NCBI GenBank assembly: GCA_022709585.1 | Contig: JAKLIN010000014.1 | Coordinates: forward strand, 1-17,422 | Direction: 5' to 3' | DNA: 17,422 nt | Source: Nanobdellota archaeon | GTDB lineage: Archaea > Nanobdellota > Nanobdellia > Pacearchaeales > GW2011-AR1 | Made by a program: the position numbers and the translations under genes | Notes under the pieces: generated by a model | What the model was told of the DNA's origin: nothing | Databases searched by the model: none | Seen by the model: the letters and a program-made list of their open reading frames with translations, nothing else | Part shown: positions 6,948-14,358 of the stretch, in pieces | Layout of the letters: each line of letters starts with the position of its first letter | Numbering within the stretch: the first letter of the stretch is position 1

Positions 6948-7638
6948 TAATCTTGAACGTTTAAAAAAATTGACTAATAAAAAGTCAAAGACAATTTCTT
7001 CAAAAGACATAAAAGATGAGATTAAAAATAATTATGAACTCTGGCTAAAATTTAAAGAAGAAATAAAAAAAGATTGCCCTCAAGATTATTCTCTCATTGT
7101 TGAAGATTTTGAAAATTTTTATTCTTTCTATTCTAAAAGTCGGTTTTCAAAAACAAAAATTTTAAGATTATTAAAAAAGCTCATTACAAAATTAGACAAA
7201 ATTAGATTAAATAATTTTTCTAAGGGGATAAATTTTAAAGAAGATTATAAAGAAAAAGTCTATAGCTTACTTAATGAAAAAGAATTTTCTCAAGTTTTGG
7301 TATATTTAAACAAAGCTGAATCAGAAATAAAAAAAGATGCTGAGACGAGTTGCGGAAAATCAAGAGAAGCAATTGAGGAATTTTTTAGAGTAATAAGAGA
7401 AAAAATTGAAAGAAAAACTATTTTGAGAGGAACTCTAGGTCAACATGTCTTTGAATTAGAAAAAAGAAAGTTGATTAGCCAAGTTGAAAGTCAATTTTTT
7501 AAAAAAGGGGTTTATTCTTTTCTAAGTGAAAAAGGAAATCATGCAAATAAAGAAAGAAAAGAGGAAATAGACGCACTTTTTGGATTTAAACTAGTGATAA
7601 TAACTATAGAATACATCAAAAATTTATCTCTTTTTTAA
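6934..7638 (+). CDS. Helical protein with abortive-infection/HEPN-like C-terminus, cassette gene 4
   Basis: 234 residues from ATG 6934, very Lys/Glu-rich and almost all helical. The N-terminal 130 residues are unrecognised. The C-terminal region (about 136-234) resembles Abi_C/DUF4145-like HEPN-type domains: a first helix SREAIEEFFRVIREKIER (143-160), a middle helix with LGQHVFELEKRKL (168-180), then FLSEKGNHANKERKEEIDAL (196-215) and a final hydrophobic helix (217-234). The 'SEKGNHA' block with His203 sits where these families have a conserved G/N-H motif before the last helix. HEPN domains are often RNases in defence, but the canonical Rx4-6H motif is not clearly present, so a structural or binding role is also possible. 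It is the last cassette gene and converges on hsdR. Confidence 0.5.
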   Translation: MELIDNLERLKKLTNKKSKTISSKDIKDEIKNNYELWLKFKEEIKKDCPQDYSLIVEDFENFYSFYSKSRFSKTKILRLLKKLITKLDKIRLNNFSKGINFKEDYKEKVYSLLNEKEFSQVLVYLNKAESEIKKDAETSCGKSREAIEEFFRVIREKIERKTILRGTLGQHVFELEKRKLISQVESQFFKKGVYSFLSEKGNHANKERKEEIDALFGFKLVIITIEYIKNLSLF

Positions 7639-7649
7639 CGTCCGTCTAA

Positions 7650-7664
7650 TTTTTTCTTATTTTA
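7650..7664 (+). terminator. T-rich terminator after the four-gene cassette
   Basis: TTTTTTCTTATTTTA follows the cassette's last stop by 12 nt. It fits archaeal T-run termination on the plus strand and slightly overlaps the convergent hsdR stop. No hairpin is needed or seen. Confidence 0.4.
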
Positions 7665-10001
7665 TTTATACAACTTTCCTTGAACTTCTTTAATCATTTC
7701 TTTGTAACCTTTAGCTCCACCAAAGATTTTCATAATTTCTAGAGGTCTTCCAATTTTGTTTAAGGGATTTACTTTCAAAACTTCGGGATTTTCTAAATCT
7801 TCTAAGCCTTCATCAGCATATTTTTCAAGGAGTATTTCAATAACTTGCCTTGCTTTTTCTCCATACTTGTTGAAATAGGAATCTTTTGCAACTTTCTTTG
7901 CTCTTTCTCTTCTAGTAAGGGGTTTTTGGCCATATGCTACATGAAGTATTAAGTCGAAAGGATCCATTTCTTTTCCTTTAGGAACTTGTTCTCTTAGAGG
8001 TTCTAAAAGTAGTCCTTGTTGTTCTAATTCTTCGATTAACACTCTCTTTTGATCAATAATGTTCCATTTTTGTATAAAATCTTTGAGACTTCTAAACTCT
8101 TTATTTATTGCTTGTTTAGTATAATCTTGTAAGGACTCTGTGATTAACTTACCTGAAGCATCTAAATGATATATTTGATCATTTATCACTTTAACTTCTA
8201 CTTCTTTAACATAATATTTTTTAATTTTGTTTCCTTTTTCTTCGTATGCAGCATTGGGTTGAACAAGAATTCTCTCCCCCTCTAAAATTTTAGATTCTTT
8301 TGGATCTTCTAATTTAATTTCCGTGTCTTGTTTGAAAACTTTGATCTGTATTGGTTCTCCATCAAAATCCTTGTCTGCAAAAAGATTCGTTGAATTTCTA
8401 AAATCCATTATTGTAAAATAATATTTTTTATAATCTTCATCTATTCTTGTTCCTCTACCAATTATCTGTTTAAACTCGGTCATAGAGTTAATATTGCTAT
8501 CCAAAACAATTAATCGACAATTTTTTACATCTACCCCCGTATTCAAAAGCTTGGAGGTGGTAACAATAGTTGGATATTTTTTAGAAGAATCCATAAAATT
8601 GTCTAATTGAGCCTTACCTCTTTTGTCATCTCCGGTAATTCTCATAACATATTTACTATTTTCTTTGATAAGGTCCTTATTTTCATTAACTAATGCTTGT
8701 CTCATTCTTTCTGCATGCTCAATGTCTACACAAAATACAATAGTTTTAGACATCCTATCTGTACTTTTCAAAAATTCGGTTATTTTTTCAGCAACAACTC
8801 TTGTTCTTTCATCTATAACCAGAGTTCTATCAAACTCTCGATTAGTGTAAACATAATCTGGTATTTCATTTCCATATTTGTCTACCTCTCCTTTTTTAGG
8901 CCTATATCCATGAACATCTTTATCTATTGCAACTTTAATTACCGTATAGGGAGCTAAAAATCCATCTTCAATTCCTTGTCTTAAAGAATAAGTATAAACT
9001 GGCTCTCCAAAGTATTCCATATTCGAAACATCTTTTGTTTCTTTGGGAGTTGCTGTTAAACCTAATTGAATTGAAGAATTAAAATAGTCTAAGACATCTC
9101 TCCAAGCAGAGTCATCTCTTGCACTTCCTCTATGACATTCATCTACTACAACTAAGTCGAAAAATTCTCTCGAAAAATTCTTGTAAATATTTTTTCTTTC
9201 TTCTTCTCCAGAAAGACCTTGGTAAATTGCAAAATAAATCTCAAAAGAAGGGTCTGATTTCCTTTTGCTAACTTTTGTGGATACTTTTGAAAAAGGTTTA
9301 AAGTCTTTATTCTTTGGATCATCTACAAGGATATTTCTGTCAGAGAGGTACAAAACTCTTTTTACTTTTCCCGCTTGTCTCAATCTCCAAATAATTTGAA
9401 ACGCTGTATAAGTCTTGCCTGTTCCAGTCGCCATAACAACCATTATTCTTTTTTTGCCTTTTGCAACCGCTTCAATTACATTGTTTATTGCATTTTTCTG
9501 ATAATATCTTGGTTCCTTCCATCCTGGTTCAAAGTAATAATCTGAGCTAATTAATTTTTCTTCCTCTCCTTTACTAATCCCCTTAAATTTCTTGTATTGA
9601 TCCCACAATTCTGATGGACTAGGAAAGTTTCCAAGAGAAATTTCTTTTTCTTCTCCAGTAACTTTATTATGAAAAACGAAATAGTCTCCATTAGAACTGA
9701 ATGCAAAGGGAAGTTGTAAATCTTCAGCGTAATCTAATGCTTGCTGAAGTCCTGCTCCGGGGACGTGTTTATTATCTTTAGCTTCAATCACTGCGACAGG
9801 TATGCTTGGTTTTATGTACAAAATATAATCCGCTTTTTTAGGAATTCCTCTCTTAATGGTTTTTCCAGAAACAATTACTTTTCCTGCAGTGTAATAAACT
9901 TCTTCTCTGATTTGATCTTCTTTATCCCAACCAGATTTTAGAATTGCTGGAGTAATAAATTTTGTCCTAATATCTGTCTCGGTTAAAGATTTTTTATCCA
10001 T
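7662..10001 (-). CDS. hsdR: Type I restriction enzyme, endonuclease/translocase subunit
   Basis: 779 residues, typical of EcoEI-class HsdR. The N-terminal PD-(D/E)XK nuclease has Asp58 (KKADYILY) and Glu73-x-Lys75 (VIEAKDNK). The superfamily 2 helicase motor has Walker A ATGTGKT (191-197), DECH (287-290), GLTATP (314-319) and arginine-finger motif GRGTR (515-519). The C-terminal part carries DPFDLILHVAYGQKPLTRRE (680-699), characteristic of the EcoEI R C-terminal domain. It binds the HsdM-HsdS complex, translocates DNA using ATP and cleaves far from unmethylated sites. The gene is antiparallel to hsdM and hsdS, with its own TATA-like box about 25 nt from the ATG, so restriction and modification can be controlled separately. 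All motifs are intact. Confidence 0.96.
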   Translation of the reverse strand: MDKKSLTETDIRTKFITPAILKSGWDKEDQIREEVYYTAGKVIVSGKTIKRGIPKKADYILYIKPSIPVAVIEAKDNKHVPGAGLQQALDYAEDLQLPFAFSSNGDYFVFHNKVTGEEKEISLGNFPSPSELWDQYKKFKGISKGEEEKLISSDYYFEPGWKEPRYYQKNAINNVIEAVAKGKKRIMVVMATGTGKTYTAFQIIWRLRQAGKVKRVLYLSDRNILVDDPKNKDFKPFSKVSTKVSKRKSDPSFEIYFAIYQGLSGEEERKNIYKNFSREFFDLVVVDECHRGSARDDSAWRDVLDYFNSSIQLGLTATPKETKDVSNMEYFGEPVYTYSLRQGIEDGFLAPYTVIKVAIDKDVHGYRPKKGEVDKYGNEIPDYVYTNREFDRTLVIDERTRVVAEKITEFLKSTDRMSKTIVFCVDIEHAERMRQALVNENKDLIKENSKYVMRITGDDKRGKAQLDNFMDSSKKYPTIVTTSKLLNTGVDVKNCRLIVLDSNINSMTEFKQIIGRGTRIDEDYKKYYFTIMDFRNSTNLFADKDFDGEPIQIKVFKQDTEIKLEDPKESKILEGERILVQPNAAYEEKGNKIKKYYVKEVEVKVINDQIYHLDASGKLITESLQDYTKQAINKEFRSLKDFIQKWNIIDQKRVLIEELEQQGLLLEPLREQVPKGKEMDPFDLILHVAYGQKPLTRRERAKKVAKDSYFNKYGEKARQVIEILLEKYADEGLEDLENPEVLKVNPLNKIGRPLEIMKIFGGAKGYKEMIKEVQGKLYK

Positions 10002-10020
10002 TAGTTTATTACGAAAAGGG

Positions 10021-10030
10021 GATTTAAAGA
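10021..10030 (-). promoter_or_regulatory. TATA-like promoter of hsdR
   Basis: The minus strand reads TCTTTAAATC, centred about 25 nt upstream of the hsdR ATG at 10001. This predicts a leaderless mRNA independent of the hsdM-hsdS operon. Confidence 0.5.
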
Positions 10031-10068
10031 TTTTTGGAAAGAATCTGCCTTGTATTCAAAAACACAAC

Positions 10069-10080
10069 ATTTTTATACAT
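10069..10080 (+). promoter_or_regulatory. TATA-like promoter of the two-gene unit 10130-11275
   Basis: ATTTTTATACAT is centred near 10074, preceded by an A-rich stretch as in archaeal BRE/TATA promoters. The predicted start near 10100 gives a leader of about 30 nt, with GAGGT at 10106-10110, which is rather far (about 20 nt) from the ATG. Confidence 0.5.
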
Positions 10081-10129
10081 CTTTAAGCTAATCCATTTAT
10101 CAACAGAGGTTAACACTCAATAACAAAAA

Positions 10130-10408
10130 ATGGTGACGGGAGTTGTTCTCGCGGGAATTCTTGGCGGTGTTGGAGGGCTAACTCGAGGCGTTGTGGGATT
10201 GTTGAAAGCTTTGTCTCTTAAAAGAAGAATTCTTTGGAACTATTATGCTATAACTGTTTTCATTGCAATTATTATCGGAGTTTTTGTTGGAATTGTGTTT
10301 GACTTTGACCCAAGGCTCTCGCTTCTTGCAGGCTACGCAGGAACAGACATCCTTGAAGGAATCTACAAAAGCTTCCAAGTTCAGAAACTTTACATCAAAA
10401 AGAAGTGA
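10130..10408 (+). CDS. Small integral membrane protein
   Basis: 92 residues, no family name recognised. The N-terminus is a glycine-rich hydrophobic helix (3-29, with GGVGGLTRG). A basic KRR loop follows, then a long hydrophobic helix (36-58). After an acidic DFDP turn, a third weaker segment contains LLAGYAGTDILEGIYKS (65-81), and the tail is basic. Glycine-rich helices with a GYAGTD-type loop recall small holin-like or channel-like membrane proteins, but this is not enough to name it. The codons are less AT-rich than the flanking restriction island. It is followed 21 nt later by the ribbon-helix-helix gene and probably co-transcribed with it. A stop at 10121-10123 rules out an upstream start. 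GTG 10133 is an alternative. Confidence 0.65.
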   Translation: MVTGVVLAGILGGVGGLTRGVVGLLKALSLKRRILWNYYAITVFIAIIIGVFVGIVFDFDPRLSLLAGYAGTDILEGIYKSFQVQKLYIKKK

Positions 10409-10429
10409 TAATTCAGTTTAATATCAAAT

Positions 10430-11275
10430 ATGCCAAACATAACAATTTCTATTGATGATGATGTTAAAAAAGTCATCTCAAAAAGGGCTGACAAGAATTT
10501 TCTAACATTAAGAGAGCAAATTGAAGACATAATCCGCCAAAGCGCAATCCGAACAAAATCCGGAAGCGCTGTTGCAAACTCGAAAGTTGATGACAGGCTA
10601 GTTGAAATCTTTTCCAGAAATCCCCGCAGCAAAACATCTGCTAAGATAACTAAATCCAAAAGCAAGTTGTTTAAAGCCAGCAAAAGCCAAGAAGAAATAA
10701 TAATAAAGCAAAACAAGGTTATTCATTATCAAAGCAAGAAAAACAAAAAGCTAGTTGAAAAAGCCTTAAAGAAAGCGGGAAATTTCTTCAACAAAAAAAT
10801 AGATTTTCAAGTTGTTTTTCTGGACACGCGAAAAGAGCTGGATAAAGCTTATTCTTATTATCTAAAGAAATCTTACAAAACGCAGGATTATCTTATTTCA
10901 TCTACTTTCAATTCTGATTCAGTTTACATCTTAAGCGAAAGCGCGCTCGCCAAGGAATCCCCTCAAAAAAAGCGAAGCTTCTTTCCCAGCTTAGTTTACG
11001 AAATAAGCCAGGTTTACTTGAACAAGCTTTTCAAATTCAGTTTGCCTAACTGGATTTATAGGGGAATTCCTCAAATAATATCAGAACAAAAAGAAATTGA
11101 TGGCAAGTTCACTGAGTTCTTGATTGAAACTTACGGCAAAGGCAATCTGTTTTATTTAATCAGCTCGCTTAAAGGCTGGAAAACCCGAGAAGATTTCACG
11201 CGGGTTTTTAAGAGAGTCTTAGGAGAAGACTTTGACTTAATCTGGAGAAAGTGGAGTGAGAAAGTAACTAGATAG
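10430..11275 (+). CDS. Ribbon-helix-helix protein fused to an apparently inactive peptidase-MA-like domain
   Basis: 281 residues. The first 40 residues form a ribbon-helix-helix DNA-binding unit: strand NITISIDDDV, helix KKVISKRADK, turn, helix LREQIEDIIRQSAI. A basic, low-complexity linker (41-110) follows. The rest (about 111-281) resembles gluzincin/peptidase-MA proteins, which carry LxHExxH, a 'P-x-W-x-x-E-G' segment and a C-terminal W-x-x-W/Y helix. Here the corresponding text is SLVYEISQVYL (187-197), LPNWIYRGIPQIISE (205-219) and a final FDLIWRKWSEKV (268-279). Both zinc histidines (now Tyr190 and Gln194) and the downstream Glu (now Arg211) are gone; only Glu191 remains. If this alignment is right, the domain is catalytically dead and may bind peptide or protein while the N-terminus binds DNA. 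It lies 21 nt downstream of the membrane-protein gene. Confidence 0.62.
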   Translation: MPNITISIDDDVKKVISKRADKNFLTLREQIEDIIRQSAIRTKSGSAVANSKVDDRLVEIFSRNPRSKTSAKITKSKSKLFKASKSQEEIIIKQNKVIHYQSKKNKKLVEKALKKAGNFFNKKIDFQVVFLDTRKELDKAYSYYLKKSYKTQDYLISSTFNSDSVYILSESALAKESPQKKRSFFPSLVYEISQVYLNKLFKFSLPNWIYRGIPQIISEQKEIDGKFTEFLIETYGKGNLFYLISSLKGWKTREDFTRVFKRVLGEDFDLIWRKWSEKVTR

Positions 11276-11302
11276 AATTTTTATAAATCTCGGCCCGAAT
11301 TG

Positions 11303-12226
11303 TTAAAATTTTATATCGTGTGCGAAACATCCAAAAGGGTCTTTCAATTTTAAATCAAAATTTCGTTCTAAAACGATCTTACCTTGTTCCAATTTTCCCA
11401 AATTGTATTTTTCTTGAGTCATAAACGAACAGGGATAAACATGATCATCTAAGCCTATTGCAAGTAATCTCCCTCCTGCAGGACAATAAAACCCCGTTTT
11501 TTCTCTATGAGGTCTAAACTTCGATCCCATCTCTCCGCTAACTTCAAAATATTTTCCAGTTTTATCTAAAGGAAACTTCTTTTTTAGATTTGAAACTTGA
11601 TTGTAAACCATTTTGGTATCTTCAGTCTCTAAAAGATCTTTGGCTCCTTCTATAGGTAAAATTCTAGAAAAAATAAAGTAATCTACCCCCAAATCTAAAT
11701 AAGGTGATATCATCTCTTCCAAGTTCAGGTAATTATTTTTGTTTAAAAGTACATTCACTGAAGTTAAAAGATTTTTATTATTACTCATTCGAATAGCCTC
11801 TTTAACGATCTCTTCTTGGGGTAAATTCAATCCTGAATGATAATCTCCTGCGTTAGCAGTAAAAGTAACCTTTGAAATTCCCATATTCTTAATTTCATCT
11901 ATCAAACGTGAATCGCTTACAAAAGGATAACCATTTGTTCTAATGCTTTTATACCCTGCAATTTGGAATATTTCCTTCCATCTATCAAATAAGAATAGTT
12001 CCGTTGTGCAGAAAAATACTTTATAGCCTTCTTCGGTTAAGTTATTTATATCTTGAATTATTTTTTCTTCACTTCTCTGAGCTCGATTTTGATAAGAAGA
12101 GGATCTTAATAAATAACAATGATTACAACTACAAGTACAGCTAAAATCTCCAGGAGGAACTGCTAGATATTCCACTAATTTTTTATCCTTGAAACTTCTG
12201 TTATTTTTTTTAATCTCCTTGACCAT
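11303..12226 (-). CDS. Radical SAM enzyme with SPASM/twitch-like C-terminus
   Basis: 307 residues. The cluster loop reads CTCSCNHCYLL (30-40). Cys30, Cys34 and Cys37 make the standard CX3CX2C motif that holds the [4Fe-4S]-AdoMet cluster, and Cys32 is an extra cysteine inside it. The barrel strands include KVTFTANAGDYHSG (119-132) and VDYFIFSRILP (181-191). The C-terminus has FYCPAGGRLLAIGLDDHVYP (246-265) with Cys248, then Cys266 and Cys300. This is the layout of a SPASM/twitch auxiliary cluster, though only three cysteines are evident. Such enzymes often modify peptides, proteins or cofactors by radical chemistry. It is the last gene of the operon and overlaps the HD-Nudix gene by 17 nt, implying coupled synthesis. 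The substrate is unknown. Confidence 0.85.
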   Translation of the reverse strand: MVKEIKKNNRSFKDKKLVEYLAVPPGDFSCTCSCNHCYLLRSSSYQNRAQRSEEKIIQDINNLTEEGYKVFFCTTELFLFDRWKEIFQIAGYKSIRTNGYPFVSDSRLIDEIKNMGISKVTFTANAGDYHSGLNLPQEEIVKEAIRMSNNKNLLTSVNVLLNKNNYLNLEEMISPYLDLGVDYFIFSRILPIEGAKDLLETEDTKMVYNQVSNLKKKFPLDKTGKYFEVSGEMGSKFRPHREKTGFYCPAGGRLLAIGLDDHVYPCSFMTQEKYNLGKLEQGKIVLERNFDLKLKDPFGCFAHDIKF

Positions 12227-13205
12227 TTTGAATAAAATTTTTTAGATTGTAAGAAATATCTGTTGGGATCATTCTTTCAGGAAGCTTTTCCAAAACACAA
12301 GAAGAAATTTCTGCAATTTCTTCTGGAAAATTAACTTGTATAACATCCTCTTCTTTCTGTTTTGTACAGTACCCGTAGAGTACATCTAAACTATTCACTT
12401 TTGAATTTATCGAAAAATTTATTTGTGAAGGAAATAACTCTAGTATAAATCTTTTTACGTTTACTTCTTCTTCCAGTTCTCTTAAAGCAGTTACAACAAA
12501 CTCTTCATTTTCTTCGCTTGTGCCAGCGATAACCCCCCATTCATCTTCTTTTTTCCTTCTGACTAGAAAGATTCTTTTAAGATCTTTATCAAAGAGATAA
12601 ATCAGAATTCCCCTTCTTATTATCTTCAATGATTTTTCTTTTATATGAGATATAATTTGTTTTTTCTCTTCTTGAATTCGATTAAATTCCTCTAATCCAA
12701 AATCTGTATAAAATTTTACTCCTAAATCGAACCATTCTTTTTCCCATTCTTCACATTCTTTTATCGCTTCTTCAATATTTTTTCCTTTAACTATTTTGGA
12801 ATCTATAATGCTCAACCAATTATCCAAACTAATCACGTCTATTCTATCGCAATCAGATAAAATCTTACCCTCTATGCTAAGAGGTTCGTTTGAAGATTTT
12901 ATACTATGAGTTTTTATGCATTCAGAAATTTTTTCGATTTCCTCTGAGTTAAGGTTTTTCTTATTTAACAACTCTTTAACCATCATCGCTCCATTTAAAG
13001 CATGATTCCCTTCTTGAATATGTCCAATATCGTGCAATAACGCTGCAGTCAGAAGGATTTTTTTGTCTGCTAAAGAATATTCTTTGATAAATTTTTTACA
13101 AAGAAAATAAACCCTAGACACATGAGCGAATCGATTATTCCATCCTCCAGAGATGGTACTATAAAGATTGTCTAATTCTTCTTGAGAAAATTGTTCAAAA
13201 TTCAT
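12210..13205 (-). CDS. HD-domain phosphohydrolase fused to a Nudix hydrolase
   Basis: 331 residues with two hydrolase domains. The N-terminal HD domain (about 20-165) has RFAHVSRV (His28), LLHDIGH (His58-Asp59) and SDCDRID (118-123, the third metal Asp), a full H...HD...D metal set. The C-terminal Nudix domain (about 195-325) has a Nudix box from Gly228 to Val250: G-x5-E-x7-R242-E-L-x-E-E-x-N-V. It matches GX5EX7REUXEEXGU except that Asn249 replaces the last Gly. HD enzymes remove phosphate from nucleotides or similar compounds, and Nudix enzymes cleave nucleoside or prenyl diphosphates, so the fusion may process one phosphorylated intermediate in two steps. The gene starts 1 nt after the upstream gene's stop and overlaps the next by 17 nt. 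Confidence 0.88.
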   Translation of the reverse strand: MNFEQFSQEELDNLYSTISGGWNNRFAHVSRVYFLCKKFIKEYSLADKKILLTAALLHDIGHIQEGNHALNGAMMVKELLNKKNLNSEEIEKISECIKTHSIKSSNEPLSIEGKILSDCDRIDVISLDNWLSIIDSKIVKGKNIEEAIKECEEWEKEWFDLGVKFYTDFGLEEFNRIQEEKKQIISHIKEKSLKIIRRGILIYLFDKDLKRIFLVRRKKEDEWGVIAGTSEENEEFVVTALRELEEEVNVKRFILELFPSQINFSINSKVNSLDVLYGYCTKQKEEDVIQVNFPEEIAEISSCVLEKLPERMIPTDISYNLKNFIQNGQGD

Positions 13206-13206
13206 T

Positions 13207-14358
13207 TTAGTTTAAGTAACCAAGTACAGATTCGTTAATTAAAGAGTTTCTAAAAGATTTCTCTGATCCTGCGGGCCTAGTTCTGTTCTCGGGAATGAGT
13301 TTATTATTTTGGTATAAAGGATATAAACTTTGATAAAGGTAAACTAAGTCTTTTTCATTTGTTGTTCCCATCCAAGAATATTCTGCTCCCTTGCCAGGAT
13401 GAAAAACTACCGGAATGGGAAGTATTCCTTCTTTTGCTAATTGATCACATCCATTTAGTATGCTATTAACACTTTCCCATGGCCCCACAGTGAATATAAT
13501 TCCAACATGACCTTTTCCTAATATTTCTATAGTTGACTTTGCAGATTTAATGTACCTATCTCTTCCCCCGAGTTCATCTTTTCCCGGACAAACTTTTTTT
13601 AAGAGATCTTTATCCCACACTTCTAAATTATAAGTTACCAAATCGAAGTTAGATGCTTTTAATTCTTCTTCATATTTCTTTAATAAATCTTTATTTGGGG
13701 GATTTATAGAACTAACTCCAGGCAAAAAAGGTAATTGTAGTATTTCTCTTATTTTTTTAGAATAGTTTAAATAAGTTACAAATTCCAATTCCGAATCTTT
13801 GAATGTTCCTCCCGTTAAATTTACTAGATTAAATGCTTTGTCATTATATGCTCTTCTCACTGTTTCGATAATTTCTTCTAAATTTCTTATATTGTCTGAT
13901 TTTTCACCGGTAGTGGGGTTAATATTACAAAATTTACACTGTTTATTGTTATCTGCTCGGGAACAGTAAGAATTTAAGATTATTCCCATACAATCAAGGC
14001 CTAATAATTGACCTACTTGGTTCATTGGAATTCCTGATGAAGTTTTTTCGTTGTAATACTCTGGACGAGGAGGAAACTTAACAGGGGTAATTTCTTCTCC
14101 AGATTTTCTAACTAAAATAGGCCCTTCTTCTGATTCTTTGATAAGATATTCTGAGTTAGGTCTATAAATTGTTTTGGCCACAATATCTCCTGGGAGAACT
14201 ATTTCTGGAGGTAAGTTTAGTGTGTGCTCGGGAGAAAGTCTTGCGTCAAAGAGAGCTCGATACTCTTCTTTTACTGTTTTCATAATCCCCTTCGGCTCTT
14301 TCTCAAAATCTACTCCTTGGGAAAGTAACTTTATTTTTAAGAATGAAGAATCTTTCAT
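13207..14358 (-). CDS. Radical SAM enzyme with CX8CX2C cluster motif
   Basis: 383 residues. After about 110 residues of unassigned N-terminal sequence comes YCSRADNNKQCKFCNINP (131-148), with Cys132, Cys141 and Cys144. This CX8CX2C spacing is longer than the common CX3CX2C and is known from a few radical SAM groups. The flanking CKFCN resembles the MSMEG_0568-type family. LTGG (181-184) is the AdoMet-binding GGE-like motif, and NLEVWD (244-249) and GIIFTVGPWE (287-296) are later barrel strands. The enzyme should cleave AdoMet to a 5'-deoxyadenosyl radical. The substrate is unknown. The start is set by GGAGGAG (minus strand, 14364-14370) 5 nt before the ATG. The ATG overlaps the stop of the polyprenyl synthase gene by 4 nt. 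Confidence 0.82.
   Translation of the reverse strand: MKDSSFLKIKLLSQGVDFEKEPKGIMKTVKEEYRALFDARLSPEHTLNLPPEIVLPGDIVAKTIYRPNSEYLIKESEEGPILVRKSGEEITPVKFPPRPEYYNEKTSSGIPMNQVGQLLGLDCMGIILNSYCSRADNNKQCKFCNINPTTGEKSDNIRNLEEIIETVRRAYNDKAFNLVNLTGGTFKDSELEFVTYLNYSKKIREILQLPFLPGVSSINPPNKDLLKKYEEELKASNFDLVTYNLEVWDKDLLKKVCPGKDELGGRDRYIKSAKSTIEILGKGHVGIIFTVGPWESVNSILNGCDQLAKEGILPIPVVFHPGKGAEYSWMGTTNEKDLVYLYQSLYPLYQNNKLIPENRTRPAGSEKSFRNSLINESVLGYLN

Noticed and set aside
8623..8957. Plus-strand ORFs inside hsdR, and other antisense frames such as 3839-4060 and 16713-16931.
   Set aside because: They lie opposite intact, strongly conserved genes, and their translations show no motif and are Phe/Ser-rich, as antisense frames of AT-rich genes are.
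10130..11275. Toxin-antitoxin pair (membrane toxin plus ribbon-helix-helix antitoxin).
   Set aside because: The ribbon-helix-helix protein is far too long for a typical antitoxin and has a second large domain. The gene order alone is not enough.
11303..12226. Prokaryotic viperin (antiviral radical SAM), suggested by the nearby kinase-like gene.
   Set aside because: The loop lacks the viperin CNYKCGFC-type text, there is no SGGEP motif, and the C-terminus carries SPASM/twitch-like cysteines instead.
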